Assembly (NCBI GenBank): GCA_024663395.1
Contig: JANFAH010000074.1
Coordinates: 62,001-126,000 of the forward strand
Length of the DNA stretch: 64,000 bases
Source: Pisolithus tinctorius
Lineage: Eukaryota > Basidiomycota > Agaricomycetes > Boletales > Pisolithaceae
Direction: 5' to 3'
Shown here: in pieces, positions 11,585 to 24,021 of the stretch
How positions within the stretch are numbered: position 1 is the stretch's first letter
Layout: the number at the start of each line of letters is the position of its first letter
Translations under genes and position numbers: made by a program
Notes under the pieces: model-generated
What the model saw: the letters and a program-made list of their open reading frames with translations, nothing else
What the model was told of the DNA's origin: nothing
Databases searched by the model: none

Positions 11585-14500
11585 CTACAACTTTGCGTTC
11601 GGAAGATCACTCCAGTCTACGAGTGGTCGAGGGGGAGGCGATACGTCAAGAGTCGCCTTGAACGCTCCAATGTCCTCTATATGGGTCACGTCCGCTGAAC
11701 CGGTGTAGACATTCTCATCCCGGACGGGGTACTTCTCCATCAAGACGGGAAGTCTCCCTAACAAATCTCTAGCGACGTCAGCGGAGACAACATCCTCCGT
11801 GAGTACATCATTCCAATGCTTCATGAAATCTGCGACAACCGGACTTGCTTGGTCGAATTCGCCCTTGGTAGTCGCCAGGTCAACGGGTATATCTGCCTCC
11901 CGAACCAGGGCTTCAAATGCCTCCACAGCTTTCGCGCTGATCCGTGGGGGCCGCGGTTTCTGGGATTGCATGTGAACAGATAGCTTAGCGCGCTTTGGTG
12001 ACTTGGGGTGTACACGCTCTCGAAACAATGCTACGACCTCGTGCTTCTCCACCTTCTCAATTAGGTCGGCGTTCTCGAAGCCTATGCAAGACGCGTTCGT
12101 CGTATATTAGACACGATGAGCAAAAGTCCTGAGTCACTTACGTCGAAGGAAATCCAAGAAGCCAGAGTCGATGTGTCGCCAATACGTGGAAGCCTCCTCA
12201 CCAAGGTTCTTGGCAGGTTCTCTCCACCTTCGCTGCATACCTTTCTTGAAGTCACCGAACTCCTGGTTCTCCATTTCCTCGAGCCTGGTATCCATGGTAT
12301 CAAGGAAGGCCTCTACGCGTTCCTCAAGGTATCCCGTCCCACGCTCGCTCTGCACGACGATGCGTATTCCAAACTGGGAATCACCAAGCAACGTCCACCG
12401 TGAACACGAAACAATATATCCCAGCTGCTCTTTGGTTCTAAGGATATTAAATGCTGGCTCGGACATAATCTTTGCCAATAACGCTCCCACGACCCGCTGC
12501 CTCGGGTCGTTGAGTTGGCCAAGATGGACGTAATACGTCAGCGCGGAATTCGCTTCGTTCGAATTGGGTACTGGAGCAATCCACGTATAGTTGGATCCTG
12601 TTTCTCTGTTAACAAGTTCATTATATTGGAGACGTAAAACCGTTTTACCATCAGGAAGAATGAGGGCCCGGTCAGACGGTACTTGTTCTTCAGCCAATGG
12701 GCTCGAATCGAGGATGTCCTCAACACATTCCGACAAAGCGATAGCTTGCTGTAATTTATGAGGATCAGAAAGAAGGATTCGCAGGTTCGAAGGACAGCTC
12801 ACGTCTCTATACATGTTCCCAAGAACTAGCATCTGCATGTTTAACTTGCTAAGCACATGTCTAATGTGAGCTGTCACCTCTTCTAATTGCACTCCTAGAG
12901 GAATCGGGGGTTGACGAACGACAGCACCGACGGCTAGGTATGGCGTACGTACCAGGGAGTTCTTCGAGCAATTCTTCGATAGTCCAGGTGTGATGCGCGA
13001 GCATGTACCGCCCATAGTAGTCCGATAGTTGGTAGCTTTGATTCATAGAGAAATTGTCCCATTCGCGTTTGAGCTACCGCAGAAAACACCGTCAACAGCA
13101 TCAGTGGCAGTCCAAAGATCTGTACCGACTTTTTCTTTCATCACATTCAGCCTGTCCTGTGTTGGCACTAAATTCTTCAGCGCTCTGACAACGTATTTGG
13201 CGAGTTCGGGAAGCTTGTCGTTGTACCCTTTGAGAGATATCGTCATGCCGAGACTTTGGGAAGTTACGTGGTATCCCAGCCCAGCCAATTCAGCATCGTA
13301 AGTGTACTCGGCGAGGGAGTCATTCACAAGGTCCACGCAAAGTTTAGTAAGGATAGTAGCGCGAGGTTTATCATTAGCCACCGGACTGAGTAGAACTGAC
13401 GGTCAGAAGTCATCAACGGACCGTCACAGGGATTAAATACCTGCGGATATCAATGATCACAGCCGCCCTCGGCAGCCAAAACTGGTCGTCCTTCTTGTAC
13501 CACACCTTAGAGATCTCGGACTGGCGGATTAGATGGGGCCTGTGTTGAGGCTTGAGAAACGATCATCAGTACTACGCTACTGCCACAATGTGCAAGTTGA
13601 CGAACCTCGGGAACGTCACGCTTTTCTACATCAAGATTGGTCGGGATAAATTCATTGCGTCCGGGGAGCCGAAGATCAGGAATATCATTGGGACCTCGAG
13701 CCTGAAAAATTCAGCCGTCTAGCCAAGGCCTTGTGATGTTTCTGCTCACTTCATTTAAAAACTGGTCATCCCACCGTTCAACGGTGTACCCAGTTCCATA
13801 CCACTTCTCACTTTGCCAGGCTTTCTCTCCACCGAAGATACGTTCGTGTTCCTCCTTCTTTGCCATTAAAACCACGCGCCCCGAATCTACTCGGAGGTTT
13901 CCCAAAGCTTCCCTAACCTGTCGTTCTCCTTCGTCACCTTCCCACTCGGAGATAAGTGCAGGGGCGGATAGAAGCTTCTCGGTTGGCACCGGCCATGACA
14001 TCCGTTCTGCAATTGAAACAGCATACCCTTCCGCTGAACGTTTCTCAGCAAACTGAAACTGAGTCTTCGCAAGCGTAGCAATCTCGGATTGAAACCAGTG
14101 TGGAAACTCAGAAGTCTGCAATAAGTTGAGGTACTTGAATGTGGCAAGCACGACAGAGCGGTAGTTGTCTATGTTTGTTAGATACACGTGAATCCCAGCG
14201 CGCTTGACACCCTTACCGAAACCATTCTTTGTCAGGTACATCGTCGTTTTAAACATTGCGAAACCGCGACCTAGTGCTTGAGTTGCGGCAGTGAGGGAAG
14301 TGATCCATCCCTTGCCTTTGAGGTACGCGAATAGAGAACCATGACCTTCGTGTCCCAGGAAATGAGACAAAAAGTTTCCCGGTTTGTATTTCCACAGTGG
14401 TGGTTGCCACGCAAGAGGAAATGATATTTCGACGGCGTGGAAGGACATGATGGTCTGCACAGAGACGAGGGTCTAAAATTCCTCCAGTTGGAAACTAACT

Positions 14501-15829
14501 CTGAATAAATATAAGAATTACGCACGCCTGTCTCGTTGGGCCCAAATGGATGATCATCGATTATTGGAGACGGACCCTGACCATGGTTGGGGATCGGAGA
14601 GAAAAGCTTGGAAACCATAGCTGCCAACTCTTCGAGGGGTTCTAGGGACAAAGCTGCAGTGAAAGACGTTGGTCGCGGGAGAAGACATACCCCTGCCTAT
14701 CACGCAGAGCTCCATCCGGCTCGCGCAATACTCTTTGCTCCACCACTCGATCAAACGCCGACGAGTTTCACGGCCTATAGAGCCACCATCTGCGTCGGAT
14801 TCACTGTTAGCGGACGAGCCGGAAGGGGTCGGAGAGGGTGTTCTCGAAGATCTTGGGGAGGGCTCCTTGCTGATGCTGTCGGACTTTACAGCCTCGCTTC
14901 CGTTGACGAGGGTGTTGGTAGAGAGCTTGCCTTTCGCCTTGGCTTCTCTACCAGCTGCAGTCAAGGTGGCACGGTTTCCTGTACCGAATTTACTCCAAGG
15001 GTGACCTGCTTTGGAGAGGGTCTTGTTGAGCTGAAAGATTCTCCACGGATCCGCCTGGTGATTCTTTTTGTGCTCCGAGTCTACCGCATTAAGTTCACGC
15101 GCAGTGCAGGACGGTGCAAAGAGGGGACTATGGAAGAAACCAGAGAACCTTTCGAGTGCCCCTGGAAGAGCTGAAGGAGAAACACGAAAATGATAGTTGG
15201 TGTTGGATGACGAGGTATAGGCATTTGAACCCCCATTGTTCTTGGACAGATACTAGGTGAAATGTGAACAACGGTTCCCAGAAACATGGGCGTAGCAGTG
15301 TCACCTCCGAGTATTCGTTCTCTTTGGGGAATTGCTTGGTACCCTGAGAGATGTGTGTTAACTGAGGGATGGGATCCATGTCAGAGTACGTGCCATGAAC
15401 AACAGATGCTCGCAAAAGTGGGCCAGACCTGGCATGTCATCCTGAAGTGGGGTGAATCAGTTTCGTTCTCTGCTATTTGAGGAATAGATATCCAACCGGA
15501 TCAGAGAGATGTCCGATGCCCACATTGAGGCTGGCGGCTGCGTTTTCGGTGCATGGGTCATGGACGAGCATAGCGGTGAGACCATTCTCGAGCCTGATGA
15601 CGCTGTACTGACGGTCGTCAACCTGAGACCTTTCGAGAGGTCTACTGAAGAGACTGTATGGAGGAATGAGATGGTTCTGAGGGACTACTTTCCAGTCGGA
15701 AGCTGTCATTGCAAGAGCGCGGCGATGAGAGGGTGGTTGAAGGCAACGTCTGGGTGGTATCAGTCTGGGACCGCGAGGGAAGTACAGACACGGGGTTGTA
15801 AAACGTATTAGCACGGGCAGCCCCCTCAT
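11585..15829 (-). CDS. STE23: M16 zinc metallopeptidase, insulysin/Ste23 type
   Basis: Insulin-degrading-enzyme family, a clam-shell peptidase that degrades short peptides; yeast Ste23/Axl1 also process a-factor. About 1,100 residues from many exons. The inverted zinc motif HFCEH is at 15406-15420, followed by LLFMGTKQFPKENEYS and, about 70 residues on, the third ligand in ELNAVDSEHKKN. Further blocks: ETRRRLIEWWSKEYCASRM, LGHEGHGSLFAYLKGKGWI, the middle-domain FQFAEKRSAEGYA, and a C-terminal ERVHPKSPKRAKLSVH. The first 40 residues (MRGLPVLIRF..PRRCLQPPSHRRALA) are Arg-rich and lack acids, which fits a mitochondrial presequence, with a second in-frame Met (MTASDWK) that would give a cytosolic form. 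A serine-rich insertion (about 14790-14930) sits in the first domain. One intron (15344-15393) has a GC donor. Confidence 0.93.
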
Positions 15830-16449
15830 TTAAAAGGATGGACGTAAAGGGCAAGCAATATTGGCTCATTTTCACGACTTCTGCGAGTACCTTGGCAGTC
15901 GGTTCAACCCACGGTGCGATAACTGGCTTGTACTACGCCCGAGTGAGGACCCCGCTTGTGCTCTTCTTCTCTTCGCCACGTACATATTAATTTTATATAT
16001 ACATGCCGCTGGCATCGTCCTCGGACATCTTGGACTCTGTGAGTTGCTGCCCCCAACTTCCCAAGTGTGACCGCAACGATGATGACTGCGGCGGTAGTAC
16101 CATCGATTAGGTCTATCTCCACTGACGCCGTGCACACGATGATGCCACCCTTGATGAGTATTCTATGCACCATTCAAGACCGAGTAGTAGTCGATACCGA
16201 ACAAGCATGCATTCTGGAAATGTAATTTCCCTCATGCCATGGTTACCCTGTGCTTGTTTAAACTGGGAGTGCAAAGTGCCCCATTTACGGTTCAGTCGCG
16301 CGTTGACGCTGATCCAACGTGACGCGACTGAGCGCCCTAAGCGGCCAGACTGACCCGCTTTTTGTTGAGCTCGTCCTTGAAGCCACGCGCACTGTGTCGA
16401 CAGAGCTGACGAGTCGGAAGGTCTGAGACCTGGAAATCCCTCTTGCACG
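15830..16449. other. Divergent intergenic region
   Basis: 620 bp between two start codons pointing away from each other. It holds an AT-rich stretch (about 15980-16003) and no convincing open frame on either strand. It is presumed to carry both promoters. Confidence 0.5.
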
Positions 16450-19400
16450 ATGCATTCATCGCGTCACACGCGCGCTTCGAGTCCTCCGCTCTCGACTACC
16501 GGCTCCTCCCAAATCACCACAACCCATCAGCCTAAACTCAATGTCGTCACGCGTCTTGCGATCGAAGGCAAGGCAAGACACGGTGAGGATGGAGCGTCCA
16601 TCAGGATGTATCTCAAGGTAAATATCCCACTGTGTCTCCTTTTTTCCTTGTCTTGATCAAACGAGCAACAGTTGTCCATCCCTATGGACAGCGTCTCCTC
16701 CGGCTCAACCATACCGCTCTTCGCTGGTGCGTTTCTTCTTCTTTCTTGTACAATCTTTCTGAGCATCGCCGTAGAGGAAAACCTCAAGCTGTTGTCCGCT
16801 CAAGTTCATCCTCTTGACGCTAATTCAATTCCGTACAACTTCTCCAGCTCAGCATTTCCAATGCTGAACAACGCCGCGCGAGCCCTCAACCTGCCCGCCC
16901 GGTCCTCAAAATCCTATCTCTCTTTGTTCGGCGTGTCTGTCTCGACCACCTCCGTGCATTCCAGCCGCTCGTCATCCTCAACCTCTACCAGCACCTCAAG
17001 CCCCCCCCTAGACGACAGATACACTGGACACATCATAGTTAGCGGATACAATATCTCATATATCCTTCCAAAAGATTTCCCTCCTCGCTTCGTCGGTGAC
17101 GACAGTGCACTACGCGTCTCCACATTCTCGGCTGTAAAGATGCGGCGGGGTTCTGTCAGTGAAAGAAATAACATGCATTTCATGGCCGCCATCGACCTTT
17201 TCGTCCCATTCACATCGCGCCCCCCTCGAGCACCGTTTCTGGTACGTACTACTCGTCCACTTGAAGATAAACAAGCATCTCATCGTGTTAAACAGATTTC
17301 GTTGCCTCTGCCTCGCTGTCTCTCCAATAGCGTTAAATTGCGAATATTCCCTGCGAGCACTACAAATATGTCTGCCTCCATGGCGTCGCTATCCTCGGCA
17401 GAGGAAGACCCGGGCTCTTGGGAGTTGACCTCTGAGCCTCATGTCACTCGAGTGACAACACGCGCATCCCGCAGTGGCTCTTACGGTAACATTGCAGATG
17501 ACGAATCATCCGATTCCTCGTATGCAGAAGGTGCCTCTGGAGGTATTATTGTCCAGGGCACATTTCCTTCTACCGACCGTCTTCGAGTCCGATGGGCACC
17601 ACCCACTAAGACACTCACGGTCAACGGGGATAGCAGGAGGCGTGTAGGAGTCAAGGAAGCCAAGGGCGAGACGTCCGTTTTCGTTTTGGGAAAAGCCCAA
17701 GATCCCCAGAGTGAAAGGGAAGGCATTTTAATGAAGGTCGAGTACAAGGGGACATGTAAGGGCGTGTGGTTCCCCGGGGTCGCCACAATGTTGGGAATGG
17801 ATGTTGGTCTCAATGCTCCAGGTTCGGATGTCGTTTGGGCCCCTGGTGAAGAAGCGAAGTGGTCAGTTTCAGGAGGTGTTGGATATACAGGTTTCGACGT
17901 CGGTCCCCCCTCTACACCGGTATCAAGGCAACCCTCGCTCGAATTTCCATCTTCATCTGGACTGTTGCACGCCCCATCAATGGCTGTCAGATCCAATTCT
18001 TCTTCCTCTACGTCCTCTTTGCTTCGTGCTCCCTTACCGGCGGACCAGCTGCCGGATTATTCATTCGAAGGTTCACCTACGTCCTTGACGCCTTCCGTGA
18101 CCTTGTCTTCCATCAGTTCTGTTCCGCTGACGTCCGAGGGACGCAGCCACGCCTCATCCAATGCACAACCTCCCCGTCCTCCCGCCGTCCCTATCACTAT
18201 TCACATCAACATGAATGAGATCATTCCGCCAGCCAAGAACGTCTTTGCATTTACTATTTCTGGGACTATCCTGGTTGTACCGAAAACGCCCTCTCGCAGC
18301 GTGAATGAACACAGACCGAACTTTAATTCGAGTTCAGAGGACGAGGCTACTGTTCCCGTTGTCCTGCCGCGTTTTTCCGTGCTGGCAGCGGATTCCGAGT
18401 CAACCTCAACGATCATCCGCAACGAAACCGATAATGCTACCGTTGAGGTCTACAACATCGCCGGAGATTTGCGAGATGCCCAGACTCGGCGCACTGTGTT
18501 GCAACGCAACAGCATTACCAGGTGTGGTTCCGACGGTGGACGGATAGCGCTACGTCCGATAGTGCAACTATCGGTCCCCAGGAGTAATAGAACAGAACTT
18601 TCACTAGACAGCTCCCGGCTGTCGCCTCGCCCTAGGACATCCATTGGACCTAAAGAACTTGTGGCTCGCTCGTCGTCTGCTGTTCACCCGCAAGCCATGT
18701 TGATGAGAAGGCAACGCAATGGACCTTTGATGATACCTGCTGTCGACATCACGGTAACACCACTATGTTTGGGAAATTCTAAACTTCCCAACGCACATGC
18801 TGTGCGCCTGTGCGTCCACGCACCACCTGATGGAGATTCTGACTGGCTGGAATTCGGCCTCGCACGGGAAGCGGGTTCCACCACGTCCTCCGGTACACGA
18901 TCCACCGACGCTGCTGACCATCCTGAGATTGATGTTGAGATTGTCAGCGTTAGTGTTGACGATGTCCCGATACGTTTTGAGAACCGCTTGCAGGGGAAGA
19001 AGGAAGCAACTCCAACTATCGACTTGGGGAACACCCTCACCGAAAACCATCGGAGTGACTGGATTACCTGGATTAGGTGTCAAGTTGGCGAGCAAGGCGG
19101 TCGTCTTCTCGTGGATTACGTCGTGAAGCCACGCGAGGACCAAAAGTTCACGACACATACGACCAAAGGGAAAGCTCAAGTCATGGACAGGCCACGCGTG
19201 AATATCTTGGTACCTACTTTCACACTACCAATCGGAAGGATGGACGTCACAATAGATTCCGTTACCTGTACGCACCTAACGAGGATCCAGATTGCAACTA
19301 TGTATGCTAACTCTCTTTCAGATATTGACTCGCTGGACTCGAACTTCGCATACCATCGTCAGACGCCTGAAGGCTGCCGGTTGCTTCATTACTCCCTGGA

Positions 19401-20019
19401 AGAATTCTTCTGTCCCAAAGTGACCTTGGTTCTACACCCTGGCGCTTCCCGAGTTGGTACGGGCCGCCTCTATCTTGGAAAATTCGTCCTAGCGTTAGGC
19501 ATTCTGCCCATCGTCATTCTCTTTATGCTCCTGTCCAACCTAGGCTCGGAATTTAGGCTGATGCGACAATCATTCGACTTGCTCGCAACACAGTCCAACT
19601 CAGCTTGGCAGCAATTCCCCACACCTATCACTGAGACAGTTTTCGTCACGACTACCGTCTTTACATTGCAGGGTCCGTCTTCAGGTCATCCTTCTCCCAC
19701 GCCTACGACTTCGTCAGTGCAGGCAGTAACGCCGATTCATGTTGTATCTTATGATAGCAACGTCATACCACCTTCCTCACGACCGGTCGAACGAAATACA
19801 CCGACACTTGTCAAGGGGGCTCCCGAGCCTTCTGATCCCTCGTCGTTAGATTCTAGCGGGAGTTCTTTGTTGCCGGTCAACGTGCTCCCGTTCAATTGGC
19901 CCTTACCACCTGACCTTATTCCTACTGCACAGAGAAGTTGGGAGAAGCTTGTCGGGGGTCTGACTGTTGTCTGGCAAGTCTTCAGGACTGTATATCATTA
20001 TCCTTTAGATCCCCCTTAA
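16450..20019 (+). CDS. Large Ser/Thr-rich protein with one C-terminal membrane span, function unknown
   Basis: Not recognised. A first exon (16450-16617, MHSSRHTRASSPP..) joins a long frame at 16672. Further in-phase introns are likely at 17242-17295 and 19268-19321 (each 54 nt, divisible by three). The stretch 16728-16775 that encodes a hydrophobic run (AFLLLSCTIFLSIAV) has perfect splice ends and divides by three, so it may be an intron rather than a membrane span. Visible regions: a conserved-looking block around YTGHIIVSGYNISYILP (17020-17070), long Ser/Pro-rich linkers (about 17900-18350 and 19650-19880) and one firm membrane segment, FVLALGILPIVILFMLL (about 19483-19535), with a C-terminal tail beyond it. 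Length is about 1,100 residues. Possibly an organelle or plasma-membrane protein with a large soluble N-terminal part; no catalytic motif seen. Confidence 0.75.
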
Positions 20020-20111
20020 TGTCGCTTCCACAAAGATATTATGCAATGAACAGTCTTATGATTCAAGAAAATCGCAACTACTAATTTACATCAGAGCAAA
20101 CACGCTACATT

Positions 20112-22308
20112 TTAAGCACCTTGGCCCCAAGGAGACGTCAGAAGGAGATCCCGAAGATATTTTGCTTCTTCGTAGTGGTCCAGTGGACTGACTTTTGCGA
20201 TGCCATATCTCACCCGGGTTTGATCCTGGAATCGCTGAATACCTCACCCTCGCCAGGAATGCCGAGCCACTTACGTTATAAGTATCTAGCTTGGCACGAC
20301 AGCTGAAGTTGTAAGTCTTTCCCGTGACTTGTGCTATGTATGCGTTATATTCGGATTCGTCCCGCTCCTACAGAATATGAGAAGGTAGGCATCCACCACC
20401 TGAAAAGATGCACACCTTCATTTCCATGATTTCATCTGCAGTCTTTTCAAGAACGGCCAATCCTGCGTCGTTAAAGCCCTGCAACCACGCTTGTCCTGAC
20501 CAATCGGACACGGCCATCGAGAGTATGTACCTGGGACATGTTAAAACACCTAGAAACAACAAAAAATGTCCATTTACCGGTATTCAGGTCGTTCGTGGGT
20601 TTTATCACACTTTTCGCAGTTCCAGCGTTCATTCACCTCAGTTACCTTCTTGCCGCAACCTGGACACGCAGGATACGCGATATTCTCGCTCTTTATATGC
20701 ATTACCGTAGCTCGAGTAGAGAAGAACTCCGCCTTGTCAGCAATTTGGGACTTTTTAATGTCGACCAGGGACCGTATTTCTTTGCGGTTGAAGCCCATGG
20801 AGGAACCGCCCCCAGACGACATATTAGAGTATGATTGGAATGTCTTCTCTGCTCCAATTCCATCATACCATCCGCGTAAAAGGTGGGCCTCTTCGATGTC
20901 CGGAGAGATGGTCATGACGCTGGAACTTAGCATCGACAACGACTTGCCTTGGTTTTATGAGAAAAGCGTTTAGAGAAGGCTGTAAAACCGACCCTACCTC
21001 CGAAGTCTCCGACCTTGACACCCTTGAACGCGATGACAGGAAGGTCATCCGCTGCGAAAGTTTCCGCCTGCTTTCCCCACAGAGTAAGCTTAACGGCATA
21101 TTGAGACTTGTCGACGACAATCAGATCGCGCTTTATGAACTGAGCGAGAAGTCAGACATAGCTACGAATGTCATGAGGAGACTACCGTTCGGTTGGTTTT
21201 GGATGTCAACTCCTCCAATTTGCCTACCTCCTTCACTACACAAATAATATCTGTGCACGATGGTTGGCACGCCTCTACGCCAATACATGGGATACCTACC
21301 ACAAATGGAATCCGTCGGCAATTGTTCTAGCTGGGCAAGGGGGATGAAGTTATACTTGACCGTGGGTACGCTGCTTGGTTCCAGACACTGGACGAAAGCA
21401 ATTTTTGGTTGATGGTATGGTGTAACCGCAAACCACTTACCTCCTCCACCTCTGTGTTCCTTTCGAGGTTTAGTTCGTATTCGTTTTGGACGTTAGAGAA
21501 TTTCTTCTTCGCCAAATTGACACGGGCTTTGGAGATGTAGTATACTTTTCCTTCTTCCAACTTGTTGTAAAGCATGTCCACGACTGCGTTGAAAGCGGTC
21601 GCACGGATTTCACCAGACTCGTCCATTAAAGTGACGCCGAATAGTTTTCCTTCTCCACGTTGATTGACCCAGGTCCGGATTTCGGTTTTCTGTGTGACAC
21701 GGGCCTTGATGGTCCAGTTGTTTTGATAGGGGCTAAGACCCTCTATGGGAAATATGGATCTCCCTGGTCTGTTGCTTGTTGCAGGACCAGGTTGAACGGG
21801 CCTGGGTTCATTTACAGCAGAATGCGAAGCCTGGTGGGCTGGTGCGGACACAGTGGTTCCCGCCTCAGAAGCGGCTTGCGGCTGAGCTAGAGATGGTGCA
21901 GCAGTTGGGTTACCGATTTTCTCTTCGTCCCTGGACACGACATGGAGGTCGAGGACAATGATAAGCCTGAAGACGCGTGAGAACGTGAGCAACAAGTACG
22001 CATCAGCCGGCGTACCTCTTGTCCCCAAGGACGTTGCAGGTCAGCCTGTCGATAATAACGACAGTGTTTTTGACGATCTCTTCGTTAGCAACCAGCTCAT
22101 TCAACTGCGTTGCGAGCATTGCCTGGATGAAGTGAACGCCGTCCGACATGATGATTCGGTAACGGTCAATGGCAGGAGCTGAGGCCGAGGTCGCGGCGAC
22201 TTTCTTGATTGAGACCAGCTGGACGGTGTATCCCCCGCCAATCTCGTCGATCTCTGCCGGGGTCGCCTCGCTGAGTCTGCTGCAAATGCCCGAAGTAAGT
22301 TGTACCAT
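20112..22308 (-). CDS. RFA1: Replication protein A large subunit (RPA70)
   Basis: Largest subunit of the heterotrimeric single-strand DNA binding complex, for replication, repair and recombination. Starts MVQLTSGICSRL at 22308. Order of parts: N-terminal OB fold ending in RLIIVLDLHVV, a linker of Ala/Pro/Gln/Ser (about 21790-21930), DBD-A starting IEGLSPYQNNWTIKARVTQK (about 21690-21745) with ESGEIRATAFN, DBD-B, and DBD-C with its zinc ribbon, CPGCGKKVTEVNERWNCEKC (about 20605-20690). The last exons give VSDWSGQAWLQGFND, TYNFSCRAKLDTYN and the terminal helix HYEEAKYLRDLL ending in WGQGA at 20112. All splices used are in phase. Convergent with the preceding membrane protein gene, 92 bp apart. 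Confidence 0.96.
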
Positions 22309-22552
22309 GTTGCTTGGATTGTCGTGACACACTGCGACGCGACCACGCACGAAATGGGGTTTGTTTGTACGTATGTACGTTCTATTATCATTTTGTGGGG
22401 ATCAAGTGGAGAACTTGGCTGCTACAACTGTGTAATAATTGTAAATCTGTAAGTAAACTATATGGTCACTATCGCTACACGGGTGAGCTTCATAAATACT
22501 TTGAGAGGACGCAATAATAATTTATATAGCTGTCTTTTCTTCATCGCAGGTG

Positions 22553-24021
22553 TTAGTTCGCCCTCAGAACCGCTCGCGTAGTTGCATCACGACCGGCCTT
22601 CAACAAGACCGAGAGCTCGTTCCCACCAGTACCTGTTGCCGGCCCTTGTCTTGCTGCTTCTCTTTCCATCCTTCGTAAAACCGCTGCCACCGGGCAACTA
22701 GGAGGCGGCCGGGTATGCGACATCGTTACGACGTAGAGGCATGCAACTCGTATGTGAAGGTCCCTCAGCTTCTTCAGCGCAGCGACCGCTGCGTTGTAGT
22801 GCTCTCGGATAACAGGCGTATCCTGAGCGACACTCCTGAGTGGCCTCGGGGACTTGGCTATCCATTCTAAATACTTCCTATGCTTCCCCGGCATATACCG
22901 TCGCATCCTTGCCATGAATCCATGATCGGCCCTCTTGTTCTCCTTTGATGGGGCAGGGTACCTCCGTTGTTGAAGTTTGTGGTCGATATCCAGGAAGAGG
23001 TCGATCGCGTGCATGACACTACTTTGTCCCGCAGACGGACCGCTCAGATCTAGTTTGGACGTATCTCCGACCCCCTCGTAAATCCAGACAGGTGCATCCG
23101 GCCCGCTTCCGCTACCATTCCACCAGGGACGCGCTTCCCAGTAGAACGCCAGTGGATCTACTTCCTCCCGCATCGCTTGGATGCTAGAGCTGATGTCCTC
23201 GATGCAAGCAGCCAGGCGCTCCAGCAGCCTGTTTATCTTGCGGACCGACGACAGATCGCTAACGTTGGGTAGGTTGTGATACTCATGAATGATATGCAGA
23301 ATTTCCACCCCAACCAGTTCTGTGCGAGCTGAACCATGATAGAAGTTGCGCTCTGCATCCGATCCACCAAAAAGAATCCGTCCGAACCGCATGTTCTCGA
23401 ACGTTGCGGGGAGTTCGGGGTCAATGAGCTCCCAATTCCAGAGGACAGTGTCGGAATATGTGAGCACCGGCGCTATCTCCAAGGCTTCTGAGACAGCCAT
23501 GAGGGGTGCCACAAGCGAACGTGGAACGACGATCGATCCGGTCACGGAATCGGTCGGGATGGAGTGTACGTAAAAGTGGACGAGGAAAGCTAGAACCTGA
23601 TGCGCTCTGCGTAGAAGCATCGAGTCCCCCATCAATATGTTCGTGGGAAGGATTGGCATCTGGCAAGGTCATGAGCAATGTATTGTTGGTGAGTAGGGGT
23701 TTTACTTACCAATCGTATCCGTTGTCGCCAGGACTCTCCGGCTGCAAGCACTTCCTCTGGCGCGCCAAATAGAGTTTCGCCGAGCTTGAGCACCCCCTGT
23801 GCATTCGCAAGCGCGGTTTCCCATACATCATAGGGACCTTGCAGCATTGGTAATGGAGACGCTGGCAAGAATCCTGTATCCGTTCGGATGTTAACGTCGA
23901 AGTCATTGGGGCTGGGCTGAACTTCTGGCGATGCCCTTCGGGTGGCTTGAAAGGACCGCAGCAGCCAGAAGGCGTCGTTGACTAGGTGAATAGGCGATGG
24001 TAGAAGGTCTATAGGATACAT
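22553..24021 (-). CDS. Indoleamine 2,3-dioxygenase family heme protein
   Basis: Opens the indole ring of tryptophan to N-formylkynurenine, first step to kynurenine and NAD. Two exons: MYPIDLLPSPIHLVNDAFW from 24021 to the donor near 23710, then MPILPTNILMGDS from about 23659 onward. The family blocks are present: a central HFYVHSIP region, PLAFYWEARPWWNGSG, and the C-terminal RRYMPGKHRKYLEWIAKSP, where the His (codon 22880-22882) is the expected proximal heme ligand, followed by an amphipathic helix YNAAVAALKKLRDLHIRVACLY. About 475 residues, usual for fungal IDO. Fungi carry up to three IDO paralogues with different activity; which type this is cannot be told from sequence by eye. A TATAAG-like element lies about 50 bp upstream. 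Confidence 0.9.

Noticed and set aside
16728..16775. N-terminal membrane span in the large membrane protein
   Set aside because: The segment has proper GT..AG ends and a length divisible by three, so it is more likely an intron; kept only as an alternative.
17481..17996. 171-codon minus-strand frame inside the membrane-protein gene
   Set aside because: Antisense shadow of a continuous plus-strand coding exon.
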